NCBI GenBank assembly: GCA_014706295.1
Contig: JACSVZ010000006.1
Location: forward strand, 24,238,629-24,302,628
From: Lycocorax pyrrhopterus obiensis
Taxonomy: Eukaryota > Chordata > Aves > Passeriformes > Paradisaeidae
Reading direction: 5' to 3'
Length of the DNA: 64,000 nucleotides
The notes beneath the pieces are model-generated. The model saw nothing but the letters and a program-made list of their open reading frames with translations, was not told the origin of the DNA and made no database searches. A program made the translations under genes and the position numbers. Positions 14,460-26,703 of this stretch are shown in pieces (position 1 is the first letter of the stretch; each line of letters starts with the position of its first letter).

Positions 14460-15440
14460 TTAACGCAATACCGCGGACAGTACGAATTTTTAGGCACGCG
14501 TGGCTTTGAAGCGGCGCGCCTTTTTTTTTTTTTCCCCCCCTTTTTACATTATAGGGAACCAATGACACTAAAACACAGGGACACAACCTCGCACCGTGTT
14601 TGTGTGACACCACCGGGCTACCGCAGCACCGGGAACCGCGGAGCACCTCGCCTGGGTCCTGTGACTCTACGATTCCAGTTTATATTGCTGAGGCACAGCA
14701 CTAAGCCTCGCCGGGTTGCCGTGGAAATCCAGAGCCCTGGAAATCCAGACGGCCCTCAGTGAGCAAACACTCCCCACACTGGGGTCGAAGCGAGCATCAA
14801 TATTGTTGCCGTTGCTGTCACCACACACAAGCGCCCCTGAATAGACCCTGCAGACGGGGCTGAGCGCCTGCCGTCGGGGCTGCTGTGGACAGCGGGGGAA
14901 GGGACCAGCGCCCTGCCCAGCGGGCTCGCCCCGCAGCCGCAGCGCCGCGCCCGCCGCAATCACGCCGGGACACCCCAGCGCCGTCCCGTGACGCCGCCAG
15001 GCGCCGTCGGGAGCGTCCCAGTCACCGCCTACATTGCCCGGCAGCCCCGCGGTTCCCGGGAAGTGGCGTCCGGCCGCATCCGGGAGTGCGGGTCCGCAGG
15101 AGCGTGTTCCGTGCCCGGTGTGGCGCTTGCGGTGGGTCGCGGGTGGGCCGGGAGCGGGAGCTCGGGAGGCGGCGGCTGCGGTCGCCCCTGTCCCACAAAC
15201 TGAGGCGCTTCTCTCCCCGCAGGTGCGGCCATGGCGGACTCCACGCAGAACGGGCCGATGCCAGGCGGGGCCGGCGGCGGGGCCGTGGTAAGGAGCTCCC
15301 GGGCCTGAGGGGCCCGGGCCGGGCGCGGTGCTGCTCCGGCGGCGGGGGGGTCCTGCTGGAGTGGCAGCGAGGCACTGCGCGCCCGGGTGCGGGCAGGGGG
15401 AAGCAGCTCTCGCTTCCCGATTGAAAGCGTGCTATTAGTG
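14460..15440 (+). promoter_or_regulatory. TMEM33: CpG island and promoter region of TMEM33
   Basis: A sharp switch from AT-rich flank to GC-rich, CpG-dense sequence surrounds the TMEM33 start codon at 15231. No TATA box is apparent, as usual for a housekeeping CpG-island promoter. Candidate sites are a CRE half-site (tgacg at 14989-14993) and an ETS-like block (cccgggaagtg, 15055-15065). The upstream shore carries a pure 27-base pyrimidine tract (14519-14545). A good splice acceptor (ctctccccgcag, ending at 15222) lies eight bases before the ATG, so part of the 5' UTR may come from an upstream noncoding exon in this island. Confidence 0.8.
15231..15287 (+). CDS. TMEM33: TMEM33 coding exon 1
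   Basis: Encodes residues 1-19, a polar start (MADSTQNGPMP) followed by a Gly-rich tail. It ends on a codon boundary and is followed by the donor gtaagg. The context gcggccATG is a good initiation site. Confidence 0.96.
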
Positions 15441-18400
15441 TGCCGCCGCTCTTGAAAATGGCTCAACTGAAAGTAGTTCAGTATGGTAGCGTCTGTATTT
15501 CACAGAATCATAGAATATGCTGAGTTGAAATGGACCCACAAGGATCATCGAGTCCAACTCGTGGCCCTGCACAGGACACCCCAGAAGTCACACCATGTGC
15601 CTGAGAGCATTGTCCAAACGCTTGAACTCAGACAGGCTTGGTGCTTGGCCCTGGGGAGCCAGTTCCACTGCCCAGCCACCCTCTGGTCGAAAAACCTTTT
15701 CCTGATAATCGAACCTGGCCTTGACACAGCTTCATGCCATTTCCGTAGTTATATTACGCAACTAAGATACGAGATGATATTATAAAGGTGCTTGTAGGTT
15801 TCTGGTCATTTCCATGGACATGCACTAGGAATATAGAGGAAAAGAGGAATCTTCAAAAGCCCGTCCAAATTTGGGAAAAAAAAAAAACTCTTTCAGGTGG
15901 AAAGAAGCTGTTTTTTCGACTCCGAGGCACATGTAGCCAAAAGCATTCTGTGCTCATGACAGCCTTTCTGGTGCTCGGGCTATATCAGGGCTGAGGAGGG
16001 CTGTGGTTTGGGAGAGCTCAACAACAGGAGAGGTGCAGGATTGCTATGAAAAGTTTTCTGCTTTTTCAAGGCCAGGAATATGTAGGCCAAAACAATGCCA
16101 CTTTCCTTGTAATGTAGTTATCCTAACTTGACCTGACCCTGTATTTTTCCCCCTTGCTAAGAATTGTGGAGATTTAGCCCCGTGTGTGCTGTGTATTCTA
16201 AAAGAAACCTTGAAGCAGTAGATACAAAAGTCAGTCAGGTCTAGAGACCCTACATGGTAACATTTGTGAAGCTGACTGTTTAATGAGGTGTGTTTGGATA
16301 GAAAAACTATTTTTATAGTAGTTCTTACCACTGTATTTGATTGTAGTGTACAAAGGAGCCTCTTGGTTCTGAGAAAGCTGAGCTGTTTTTGATCTGGCTA
16401 GTAACATCATGTGAGCCAAGTATCACAGAACAAAAAAAAGCTTTCTACTTCAGGCTATAATTTGCTTATATTTGAGGTTGGAGAAGGACTTGCAATTCAA
16501 TATAGCTGGGAAGAATGTTCATTGTATGCAAATATTAAGATACCGACTTCTGTTGGGGCTGGTCTTTTTTTATTTTTCCTTTTTTTTTTTCCAATGTAGC
16601 AATTTCTGATGGCTAACAAGTTGGATACAGCAATGTGGATTTCCCGCTTGTTCACAGTCTACTGCTCAGCTTTATTTGTCCTGCCTCTTCTAGGGTATGT
16701 ACTGTAATATTGTAAAACAGCATTAAAAATTTACAGACTAGATTCCCTTTGCATAGAATTGTTTTTTCATGTAAGAGTAAATTACTGTTACTTAGCTTAC
16801 TTGGATGCTTTTTGTCAGAACAGCTTACAGATTTTAGATTGGTTTAAAACACTTGTAGATGTGTTTGGAAAATGTATTGAGCAAATGTAAAGTAGTGGTA
16901 AATGCGTGTTTTTGTGTGTAAGTGGAGTAATATATTGAGTTGTTTACTTTAGGCACCTGCAGTAAAGTCAGTGTTAACCAGTTTTTGAGTTATTTTTTGG
17001 TAATAGAGCTTATGTACAATAATAGAAATAAATACTTCAGGTATTGTTCAGTTGTGATGCAATTCTCAAGGGTAGAAGACTTCGGAGCTTGGTTCACATG
17101 GTAACATCTCCTCTGATGATTTGCAGGTTGCATGAAGCAGCAAGCTTTTATCAGCGTGCCTTGCTGGCAAATGCTCTTACCAGTGCCCTCCGACTACACC
17201 AAAGGCTACCGCACTTCCAGCTTAGCAGGGCATTTCTGGCCCAGGCTTTGCTGGAGGACAGCTGCCACTACCTGTTGTACTCCCTTATCTTTGTGAATTC
17301 CTACCCTGTTACAAGTATCCTTTACTTGTGTCATCCTGCTAGTGTTTTTAAATATATTACAAACCTGATTCTTTTCATCACCTTTGCCATGATTTGAAAA
17401 ACTAGTTTGAAATGTTTGCTATTCATAGAACATACTCTATGTAAAATGAGAGGCTTATGTTGATGGATCCATATTCAGTTTAATCAGTTCTATAATTAGT
17501 GCACTGCATTCTCTGGCTACTTAGATTTTCTTTTTTTTGAGACTCAAGTTTGGTGGATTTTATGACCACCCTCCAGTGATATTTGGAGAAGTTGGTAATT
17601 TTCATTTATTGCCGGTACAGGGTTTATGCACGACTTCTCACTGTAGTAGACGTTCATCACGTAGAGAGATAATTATTCAGCAGTAGCTTTCTCAGATAAG
17701 TTATTAAACCAATAAAATCTGCAAAAAATTTGCTCCTGTGGATTGTCAAAGGTGTCAAATGTCAGAGCTGACATTTCTTTATGCCACATTTCTTTATGCT
17801 TAATGTCCTACTCCTAAAATCTTTCTGGCAGAGAAAGGTCTACATTCTTGCTCTGTAAAATCTGAATGGCTGGCAACTATGTGTTCTTTGGTAAAGAAAT
17901 TAATTTTGTAGCATCTTTTAACCAAAAATATGGCTACATGTATTTAAGAGGTTTTGCGTAGTAAGCTCACATGTGCCTTCTGTGCAGAAAAAATGCATTT
18001 CTTTTTTCAGTAGAAATGCACTGGTGTGTAATGGTGTATGTTACACTTTTGCATACTTGCAGACACCCTTATTTTGAAGTTAATAAAAATGCATAGCAAA
18101 GAGGTGTAAGATGCAAAAGGAATAGCTATAAATATAGATCTTAGACTTATACATATCTTCGTCCAGTATAGGTCATTCCAGCCAAACTCTTGCAAAGAGC
18201 CATCGAGCTATGACTTGTGTAGTATAAAATCATGGAGAAATGAAGCACCTGTAAAGCCTGTAATTTTCCTTATGGCTGGCTTCAGTGAGTATTTTTCCAG
18301 TTCTGCTGTTCTCTCTGCTTCATGCTGCCACATACACAAAGAAGGTTCTTGATGTAAGTATGATATGTATATGTTACGATTAATGCAGTTGGTATTCTTG

Positions 18401-21400
18401 AGGTTTATTAACAGGTTTAAGTTGCAGCTCTGGTTTGGTTTTCTTTGGTTGCACTAGAGGAATTAGATTGAAACTGTAGTATGGAATCCCAGCACAGAGA
18501 ATTTGAGAAGACTTTTTTTGGGTTGGTTGGGTTTCGTGTTTTTTTTTTTTTTTCCCCTTCTGTGGGATGATATGTTGGAGTTGACACTAATTACTTTTGT
18601 TCAAATGCTTTTCTTTGAAGGAAACAAAAGCTGTGGAACAGTTAAGTTGAAACTTTAGACGTATCTTTTTCAAGCTAAACCATATCCTGTGAATTTTATT
18701 TTTCTATTTCAGTAGTAAAGTAACAAACTACAGGGTGAGACTACCAAGCAAAATACTAGCCAGTTGGACTTGCTGCTCAATGCACTGCCTTGTGCATTTT
18801 AATGTAACTCCAGGCTTTGGTGTTCCTAACTGGGCTGTCTTGCTACCTTGGGCACTTCCTCCTAGTGGACTGAACAAGGCTCGTAGCCATCTCTGTGCAG
18901 TTGAACCTAAAATGGGTGGATGAGGGAGTTGCAACACCTGATGCTTTTAATTGAATTCTGTAAATTATGGAGTTCCAAGCCTGCAGTAGTTTTCCTTAGG
19001 ATACTAATCTCAATACTGATGAAGTCTTATAATGTTGAAATGGGTGGTAAATGACAATTGTTTGTATTTTGTTTTCTCTGTGCTGATGAATATAGGTGTA
19101 ACTTGTATGTTTTCTGTAAATCATGTTTTCTTATTTAAAGGCACGAAGTTCAAATAGTTTGCCCTTTTTGAGAAATCTCTTAGAGAAACTGAATGCTAAT
19201 CAACAGAATATTCTAAAATTCATTGCTTGCAATGAAATTTTCCTGATGCCAGCTACAGTTTTTATGCTCTTCAGGTAAGAATTATGATAAATATTTAAAT
19301 AATTAGCAACTTGCTACACAAGACTGCTTTTCGCAAATGAGTTCTCTGTGGATCATAGTACTCCATTTGTACAGTTCTGGCTGACCCAGGCTTGAATTTC
19401 AAGTAAAATTTAATTGATTCTTAAGTTGGTGCATCCTGACGTCAAAAAGCATTCATTGTGATGCAACTGAGCACCAGAAAACCTTCCCTTTCATAGCGTG
19501 GGTGATGAGTCACATGGAAGTTTTTCAGGCTTGAAACTTGAATTCGCCTACATTTCTGTCAGTACATTGTTCAGTAAGTTTAATTTTGGTTATTTTAATG
19601 CAATACTAAGATCTTCAGCTTCACTGAAAGTGAACTCTTATTTTTGACAATTAGATTCCTGAAATATAAATGGCATGGAGTTTTATTATGCAAAAAGTGT
19701 GCAAGCAGGAGTAGGTTGCATTCTGCTTCTGAGCAATGACCCTTTTGGGTTTTTTTTATTCCATTTGGTTTTGCCTGCTGTGCAGCCTGTTGAATTCATT
19801 TTAGGGATCTTGAACATGTTGGAATCCTACTGAAGTTGTATAGGCACAATGACCTGCCAGTCACTGAAGTTTGGGTCATCGCCTTTTAATATTTGGAGGG
19901 GGAATACAGCCTTTGTTCTCTACAAGGTATAGCATACAGAGAGCATTTATCTTGAGTGGTCTCATAAGCAGTAGAAGGGAGGCTTTATCTTCCTGGAAGT
20001 GGATAGGATGCATAATTTGTCTTTATCTTTTGATATGTCTGCTGAACGTTTCAAGGCCTTCAACGCTTCAGCCCTCAAGGATTGCATTTCATCTAAGACC
20101 ACTTACCACCTGACAGATACACTCTATCCAGTATCTGAAACTTTCAAGTGCTTTGAACTTAGTATGGCTTTTTTTTTTTTGTTTTGCCTCTCTGTGGAGA
20201 ATGTAGTATGAGAAATGTTGCTACTTGATATGTCATCTAGTAGATACTGAAGCTTGTAAAAGATCATATGCCAAATTTTAAAATAATTTAATTGCTAAAT
20301 GCAGCTATTGCGAGATTTTGTTCTTTAAATGTTGTAGCATATTAAATTGTTTGTCAGTACTGTACAGGTTTCAAGATTTCCTCTTTTGTCCCTCCTGTAG
20401 CTCACTTTCACTTTATAATTTTCTTCTGGGTAAAGATGCTGCTAATACTTGAAGGAGTTCTACTTCCTGGAACCATCATGTTTAAATTCAAACAGAATTT
20501 TAAAATAAAGTATTATTTTGAGTGGCGTCAGTCACTAAAACTTAGGGCATTTCTGTGCTTTGCTGTGTATGGTTTGTGTGCTACATTTTCACAGTTTCAC
20601 AGCACAGCCATTTGAAACAGCAGTTTTGTGAAATACCAAAACCTAATTTCACTGTAACTGAAATGACTGGGTATTAGCTTGGCATTAAAGGCTCATTATA
20701 CATCTGTAATTGTCTGCAGTGTGTTCTGAGAAGTTTTGCAAAAGATGCTAGAAATATGGTCCAGATATTCAAAGTGCTGCAATTAGATTGAAAAGGCTCA
20801 CTGTAACTGGAGTACTTGTGTCAGCCAGTTTCTGTGCTTGACCAACACGCGTTTTCTTGCTGCGGAACACGTCCGCCACCATTCCTGTGATTCTTTGCAC
20901 ACCACCAGAAATGAGGCATATAAAAACACTACATAAACATAAAATCAATACAAGAACAGCACTTTTTTAACTGCTTCATTGAGCAGTTTTATTCTATAAC
21001 AGAAGTTTCTGTATTTGTAAGTGTATGGTTATGTACTTTTTCTTGTCAGATCTAGATTTTCTGAACCAACGTGACCCAAATCTAGCTTTTTTTTGAGCCC
21101 AAGTAGTTTGCTTGTTTTCTTAGAAAAAGTTTTGGTATTGCTGTTTTGTTTTGGGGTTTTTTTTTGTCTTTAGTAAGCTCTACTGAACTATTCTCTTTCA
21201 GTGGACAAGGGAGTCTGCTCCAGCCATTCATTTACTATAGGTTTCTTACATTACGCTACTCTTCTCGGCGAAATCCGTACTGTCGGTAAGTACTAAATTG
21301 ATTTTGGAAGGTAGTGTTTAACTGCATAGTGCTTAGGCATTCAGAAACTTTTCATTCTAAAATGAACGCAGAACTCATAATACTACATCTGCAAATGACA

Positions 21401-22822
21401 ATTATAGAATGTGAAATACACCTGGATGTTAAATAAAACCCTGGCTGGTTAAAGGTTAGATTGTTTTCGTGTAAGTGATCAGAAACGTACTCCCATTCTT
21501 GAATGGGAGCTTTCAGAACATGCTTGTGTAATTAAAACTACACTTTGGAAGAAGAAGGTCTTTCTTTTCAAAAAGATATCCTTATTTTTAGATTCTAGGT
21601 ACTTCTGAGGCTAAGCCCATAAATGAATAGGCACTTAAAAACTTGTGTAATATTGAGAGAAAAATATGCTGTGGATGATCTTGAACATGTTCATTACCTT
21701 CTTTAGTTGAATTCATAAATAAAGCTAAATATATTTGAAATAGAACCTTATTGATTTTGAAAGTTGGTCAAGCCAATATTAGTGCTTTAGACTTTGAAAT
21801 CATAAATATTTCTATGAGCATTTTCTCAGGTGAGTGCTTTCTCAGAAGTTTTCTTATGACCATTGCATAGCATAAGATTTTGTGAACATACTTTCCAGTC
21901 TACTTGATCAGAAAATGGCTTGCTAAAATGCCAAGAAAGTGGCTTTGGCTGCCATGATATGCAAAGACAGGTCTGAGAATCATAAGCTTAATTGTCTTCT
22001 ATTCCCTATTTTTGCAAAAAATCAATTGTTCCATCCTACTACATATATTTATTTTTAACTGACACCAACAACATCTATGAAGTTGCTTTACTACTTTGGT
22101 ATCTAAAAATAGTTTAAGCTGTGCAATACTAAAATTGACTTTTAGTAGAACTAGTTTATCCAAAATGTTCTGCTGGCATTTTTGTAGTTTTAAGGGAAAC
22201 TGTTGATGTGGGTTTTATTTCTCATGTCTGTCTTCTTATAGTTGCTTCTGCAGTGCAGGGTTCTTGCATATTGGCAAGAAGTAGCACAAACACAGAATTG
22301 CCTCCCAGCTCCTTACACTATTTGTGATAAAGCATTACTATTTTTTCCTCTTTTTTTAATATTGCTTTTTATAGTCTTTATAGTCTTTCTTTATTTTTTT
22401 CCTTTTGTTTTTTTGCTTGAAGGTGGAGTTTCTCTGCTGTCTCTAGTTCAGTAGCTTCCAGTCAAGGATGGATATAGACTTAGTTAAAATGTTAATGTTT
22501 AAAAATCAAGAATTCTGATGCTCTTGGAAGATACTGCAGCACTGAATTGGTCTAAAGAATTTAACTTAAAATGTCTGTGTGTGTGTGTATGTGTGGTGCT
22601 GAGAAAGGAAGTGAATTAAAAAGATATATGTAGATAATACTTCTGATAAATGCTGTAAGATTTTAAAACTGTCTTTAAATCTGATTTTTCAGGACTCTCT
22701 TCACCGAGCTCAGGATTGTTGTTGAACACTTAATAATGAAGCCCTCATGCCCTGTTTTTATAAGAAGACTATGCCTCAGCGGCATTTCCTTTATAAGCAG
22801 ATTGGCACCAACTGTTGCATAG
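15231..22822 (+). CDS. TMEM33: TMEM33, transmembrane protein 33 (complete, 7 coding exons)
   Basis: Coding exons are 15231-15287, 16600-16694, 17127-17314, 18286-18353, 19141-19274, 21202-21285 and 22693-22822. They total 756 nt, giving 251 aa and a TAG stop; the human protein is 247 aa. The joined product matches vertebrate TMEM33 almost throughout, including LHEAASFYQRALLANALTS, ILKFIACNEIFLMPATV and a C-terminal SRLAPTV. The family is Pom33/Per33, multi-pass proteins of the ER and nuclear envelope. Human TMEM33 is reported to bind reticulons and to modulate PERK/IRE1 stress signalling. Hydrophobic segments lie near residues 33-50, 96-128 and 165-195. The start fits the family N terminus (MAD-TQNGP), with a few extra Gly/Pro/Ala residues compared with human. 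SLC30A9 follows in the same direction 11.8 kb downstream. Confidence 0.98.
15501..15743 (-). mobile_element. CR1 LINE 3' fragment in TMEM33 intron 1
   Basis: The + strand begins with cacagaatcatagaat, the reverse complement of the ATTCTATGATTCTGTG tail of CR1, and continues with the usual 'gtccaactc...ggccctgcacaggacacccca' body. This places the 3' end of a 5'-truncated CR1 on the left. It shares its subfamily pattern with the fragment at 29004-29096. It sits only about 215 bases after the exon 1 donor. Confidence 0.9.
16600..16694 (+). CDS. TMEM33: TMEM33 coding exon 2
   Basis: Encodes residues 20-50 plus two bases of codon 51: QFLMANKLDTAMWISRLFT and the hydrophobic run that follows (first membrane segment). 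The acceptor is ccaatgtag after a long T-run; the donor is gtatgt. Confidence 0.97.
17127..17314 (+). CDS. TMEM33: TMEM33 coding exon 3
   Basis: Encodes residues 51-113 plus one base. It covers the conserved block LHEAASFYQRALLANALTS, an amphipathic region rich in Ala, Leu and Arg, and the start of the second hydrophobic stretch (CHYLLYSLIFVNSYPVT). The acceptor is ttgcag. The donor gtatcc is weaker than the other donors. Confidence 0.97.
18286..18353 (+). CDS. TMEM33: TMEM33 coding exon 4
   Basis: Encodes residues 114-136 (codon 114 is split, giving Met): SIFPVLLFSLLHAATYTKKV, then LD. It completes the hydrophobic segment begun in exon 3. The acceptor is ggcttcag and the donor gtaagt. Confidence 0.97.
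19141..19274 (+). CDS. TMEM33: TMEM33 coding exon 5
   Basis: Encodes residues 137-180 plus two bases. It includes the loop ARSSNSLPFLRNLLEKLNA and the conserved ILKFIACNEIFLMPATVFML membrane segment. The acceptor is tatttaaag and the donor gtaaga. Confidence 0.97.
21202..21285 (+). CDS. TMEM33: TMEM33 coding exon 6
   Basis: Encodes residues 181-208 plus two bases: SGQGSLLQPFIYYRFLTL and the basic stretch RYSSRRNPYC. The acceptor is ctctttcag and the donor gtaagt. Confidence 0.97.
22575..22595. repeat. Short TG-rich microsatellite
   Basis: An imperfect (TG)n run, interrupted by one TA step, lies about 100 bases upstream of the last TMEM33 coding exon. It could be polymorphic; no role is evident. 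Confidence 0.75.
22693..22822 (+). CDS. TMEM33: TMEM33 coding exon 7 with stop codon
   Basis: Encodes residues 209-251, including TLFTELRIVVEHLIMKP and the C-terminal LSGISFISRLAPTVA, then TAG at 22820-22822. The acceptor is gatttttcag. Human ends SRLAPTVP, so the terminus is full length. Confidence 0.97.
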
Positions 22823-23332
22823 CCAAATTCAGGCACTTGTGTTTTGTGAACATTATGAGCAGCTGGCACTTCTGCTGATGATTGGAAATTCCTGGTTTTA
22901 CACTGGTCTCACTCCAGGCTGTATAAAAATACATACATGCTTTTCTTGGAGATAATACGAAATTTAGCATATCAAAAACAAACAATAGAAACTTAAAATT
23001 ACTGTGCTGTATTGTTAATTGATAAAAAAGTAGCTGCATCCTACCTAAAACATGCCCAATCATACAAGTTTGTTGTTTTGTTTTTTAAATCAAAGATTGT
23101 TTGAGATTGATTGAAACTTATTGTAAGAGATCTGTGCTCACTAGGTTCATGTTAGTTTGAACTAACTTTAGCTACTTTAGGATGTCTCCAGTGGATAGCA
23201 GTTGATGCACATACCTATGCAGTACACTTTGGACAGTATTCTTCTGCTTACTAAATGTATCTGTAGAACTATTTTGTCCAATTTACTATACTCAGTGTAG
23301 AAATACGGCCCACTTTGAAGTTAACACAAGGG

Positions 23333-23338
23333 AATAAA
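23333..23338 (+). terminator. TMEM33: Candidate proximal polyadenylation signal of TMEM33
   Basis: The first AATAAA after the TMEM33 stop codon, about 510 bases downstream, with a T-rich stretch (ctttttctg) about 26 bases beyond. It would give a short-UTR transcript. Confidence 0.4.
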
Positions 23339-26300
23339 ATCTACGAAGCTGACAGAGATAACACTTTTTCTGAAGGAGAGGCTATTTTTACTAATAATAC
23401 TTAAAAAGAACTCTCCCACGTTTCTACCTTGTGACATAATCTTACATTACACTGTCGGAAGAAATACCAAGACTGATCACAGAAAACTCTGTGCAGTTTT
23501 CTTGTCATAACAAGTTGTTTTACCAAGCCAAACTGCTGACCTGTAGGATTTTCAGACAAAGATGCAATGCTTAAACTTTTAACCATGTCTCAAATGAACT
23601 AATCAATGTAAATGAAGTAACTTTTGCAGAGTCATTGCAGATTGGTTCTTGTGTCCACACAAATGTGAGACTGCAGTAATTCAAGCATGTTAGCTTTTTA
23701 GAAAATTAATCTGTAGTTAGCTCTATATAAATTGTTATTCCACTTTCTGAGACCCTCATTGTGATGGGAAATTTGTATAAAGAATTGCACCTGTTTAGGC
23801 AGCTTCTGAAACAAATGGGTGTAGAATTTCTTGGCATAAATCCATCTGATGACTGATCTGAAGCCAGTGTCATGACTACGGAAGTGAATATTATATTAAG
23901 TGCATAAATTAATTACATTGATGATGCATTCACCCAGCAGCTGAAGGGTAGGTCGTGGAAAAATCATACTATCTTTCTGAACACAACTTCTTTCCAGAAA
24001 TTCAAGGCAAAATATTTGCCAAATTTTCTGTAGTTAGCATTAGTATTCTAACTGCATAAAGTTAAAAGGCTTTCATTGGCCTTTTGTAAACCTCTGTAGT
24101 ACTGAGCTTAACTATTCTTCCATGGTCAGAGAAACCTTATGTGAAACTCTTTCAAAAACAGTCTTGAAGAAAAGTATTTTCCTGTAACTATTGAGTTATC
24201 TTGTTTGTGATGTAGATATCATTCCAATTTTCCAGTTGTATTAGTTTTTAGATCAGAGCCATGTATTTATAAACTTACTTCATTTTTTTGCTCAACCTCT
24301 TGGTACTGATGAACGAGTTGGTAATTGAATATGATATTCTTTGACTACTTGTCTTGCTCTCTGAACGTTATTAGCTAAACATTTATAGAATACTCTCACA
24401 CTGCAGAAGCAACTGCATGCAGTTAATGCTCTACAGCTGCTTAAGACTTGCAATGAGATTGATTATATGTATATCCTGTAATTTGAGGATTTTATAAAAA
24501 CTAAAATTTCTACTGCAATAAAAGGAGTGTTAAATGTAACTTGCTAGGCTCTTCAGGCTCATTGTCTCTCTTAACACAACTTACTGATGCTTGAACCTGG
24601 AAGTTGAGCAGAATGCTGTCCTGTGTGTATGTGTGCATGTTCTTATATTCCCAGTGCTGCTCCTGAATTGGGATATAATGTCTTGTGCGTTTCTAAATTA
24701 TTTTATAGGGAATTTTTGCCTTCTGAAGTGCAAAAATTTATGACCCTTTCCTTCAAAATCTAACCCAAGAATGAGCACTGCAACAATGGTATCTAATCAG
24801 AGAAAAAAAATCCAGACCTACTTATTACTGTTTCAGTTCCTCAGCACGATTATAGACCCTCTGTCATGTTGCATGATGTGTTTTTTGGATGGTGACATCA
24901 GACTCTCTTCAGCTGTTTGCACCACTGCTATTTAAAAATGAATTTGGTCATCTAAGTTGATCCCCCACACTGGGAGTGGAAGGCAAATAAATCTGTAATT
25001 ACTGTAAGCAAAACAACATGTTACTTCTGAGCAAATTTTTGCGGTCTGACTGCTGTTACGGGTGCATTCTACTGTTCCTTAATTGTATGATGTTACTAAA
25101 TTAGAGATAAGTCTAAACTGGATCCAATGTAATGCAGCTGTAACTGAAGGATGCTAAGTAGAGATCCAACTCAATGAATGCAGGAGAAGGATTAAAAGGA
25201 GTGAGTGACAATGCTGTGAGTAAAGAGTTGGAAGACAGTGCTATGAAGTAGAACTTACATGTGGATACTGAATTTAACTCTTTCTATTAAGTCTTGAAAA
25301 TGGACCAAGAGGAGGAAGTTTCATAAGTGGGATTTGATTTGATTTGGCCAGTAGTATATTCTTGGCTTTGCAAGGAGTTGCTTGACAAATGAGCAGCTTT
25401 TGGCCTGGTAAAACGTACTTCTCTGATGTGCCAAGAAAACATAGAACAATGTTGTAAGAGTAATGTTCAAACCAAATAAATAGGGTAACTGACCTGTGCA
25501 CTGCATCAACTTTGATTTTTACTGTAGCCTTTCAGCTGCCTAAGAGATAACACTGAGTTCCCTCAATGCCAGCAAAAACATTCTGTCCTTGAGCCTGCTT
25601 CCTTGCCACAGTTTGTGACTGTTTCTGTTCTGATTATTAAATTAAATGTAAAATGCTGGTTGTATCCTGATAGCTTGAGGTCTTTTTTGGTGAAGAGAGC
25701 TTTATGTTCATGCTGCTATGCTGTCAACAGCTAGCTGTGATGCAGAGGCTGTGACAGAAGTCTGTGATTGTAGAGAAATTTTGCAACTGACCATAAAGTG
25801 CCTGCCAACCCCAAACTGAAGCAGAAGAGTTTTCGTATTACTGAAAGGTTACCTACCTAATGTGATAACTGTTTCCACTGGTATAAATCACACTGCTCGT
25901 TGCTTTTTGTCATCTTAGCTTTCATAAGTTAAGTGCTATTGCATAGATTGTGTGGGTAGCCCAACCCCTTGCTCTGTACAAGCTTTCTGTAGAAGTGATA
26001 CTTCAGTATAACACTTGTCTGTTTTCATCTGTAGATAAGGGATCAGGAGCCATTGGGTCTGTTGGAGTAGCTAATGCCAGTTGGGATTTCTTACACAAAA
26101 GTGACTCACCAATATATCCATCCTCTCCTTTATTGCCTTTTATTTAATTTTATACATTTATTGTCATTTCTGTGCTGTCAGTTTTATGTTTTGCTCCTTT
26201 CTTTGATGGGTGTTTAAGTGGAGCAGTATCTGTTAATGTCTCAAGGATTTAAATAAAAAATATTATAATTATGAGCCACTATTTCTTCCAACAGTTTTTG

Positions 26301-26643
26301 AGCTGCTAACTATGTATGTGATAATACTGTCCAAACAAATAACGTAGCCAGTTATTTTGTACAGTCTGTGTCAGACTCTTTTATTGTTAGGCACCTGTAT
26401 TGCAACATTTGCTGTACAGATGCCATGTTTATTAAGGAAGTTCTTACCCATTTTACAGACAGGAATGGAGACATGGAAGGAAAGAGCGCTTGCCTGAGTG
26501 GATGTAAGAGTTCTGGCAGAGCAGGAAATAGAAAAAAAGAGAGTTGGACAGGTGCCCAGAGGAAACTCTGGTTTGTTTCTACTCTACATATGGCTTATTA
26601 GTGCTGCTCCTAAAATTATACTAACTGTGGGCTTAAATACTTT

Positions 26644-26703
26644 AAAAAGTACTGTACCTTACGTTGCTCAGATAAAAAGTACTTTACCTTACAGTGCTCA
26701 GAT
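26644..26703. repeat. 30-bp tandem duplication
   Basis: Two adjacent 30-base units, each starting aaaaagtact and ending gctcagat, differ at three positions. They lie in the region downstream of TMEM33, possibly in its 3' UTR. Confidence 0.85.

Noticed and set aside
14885..15424. 179-codon open frame on the + strand over the TMEM33 promoter
   Set aside because: Same GC-island effect: Arg/Pro/Gly-rich with no motif. It overlaps TMEM33 exon 1 in another frame and crosses its splice donor.
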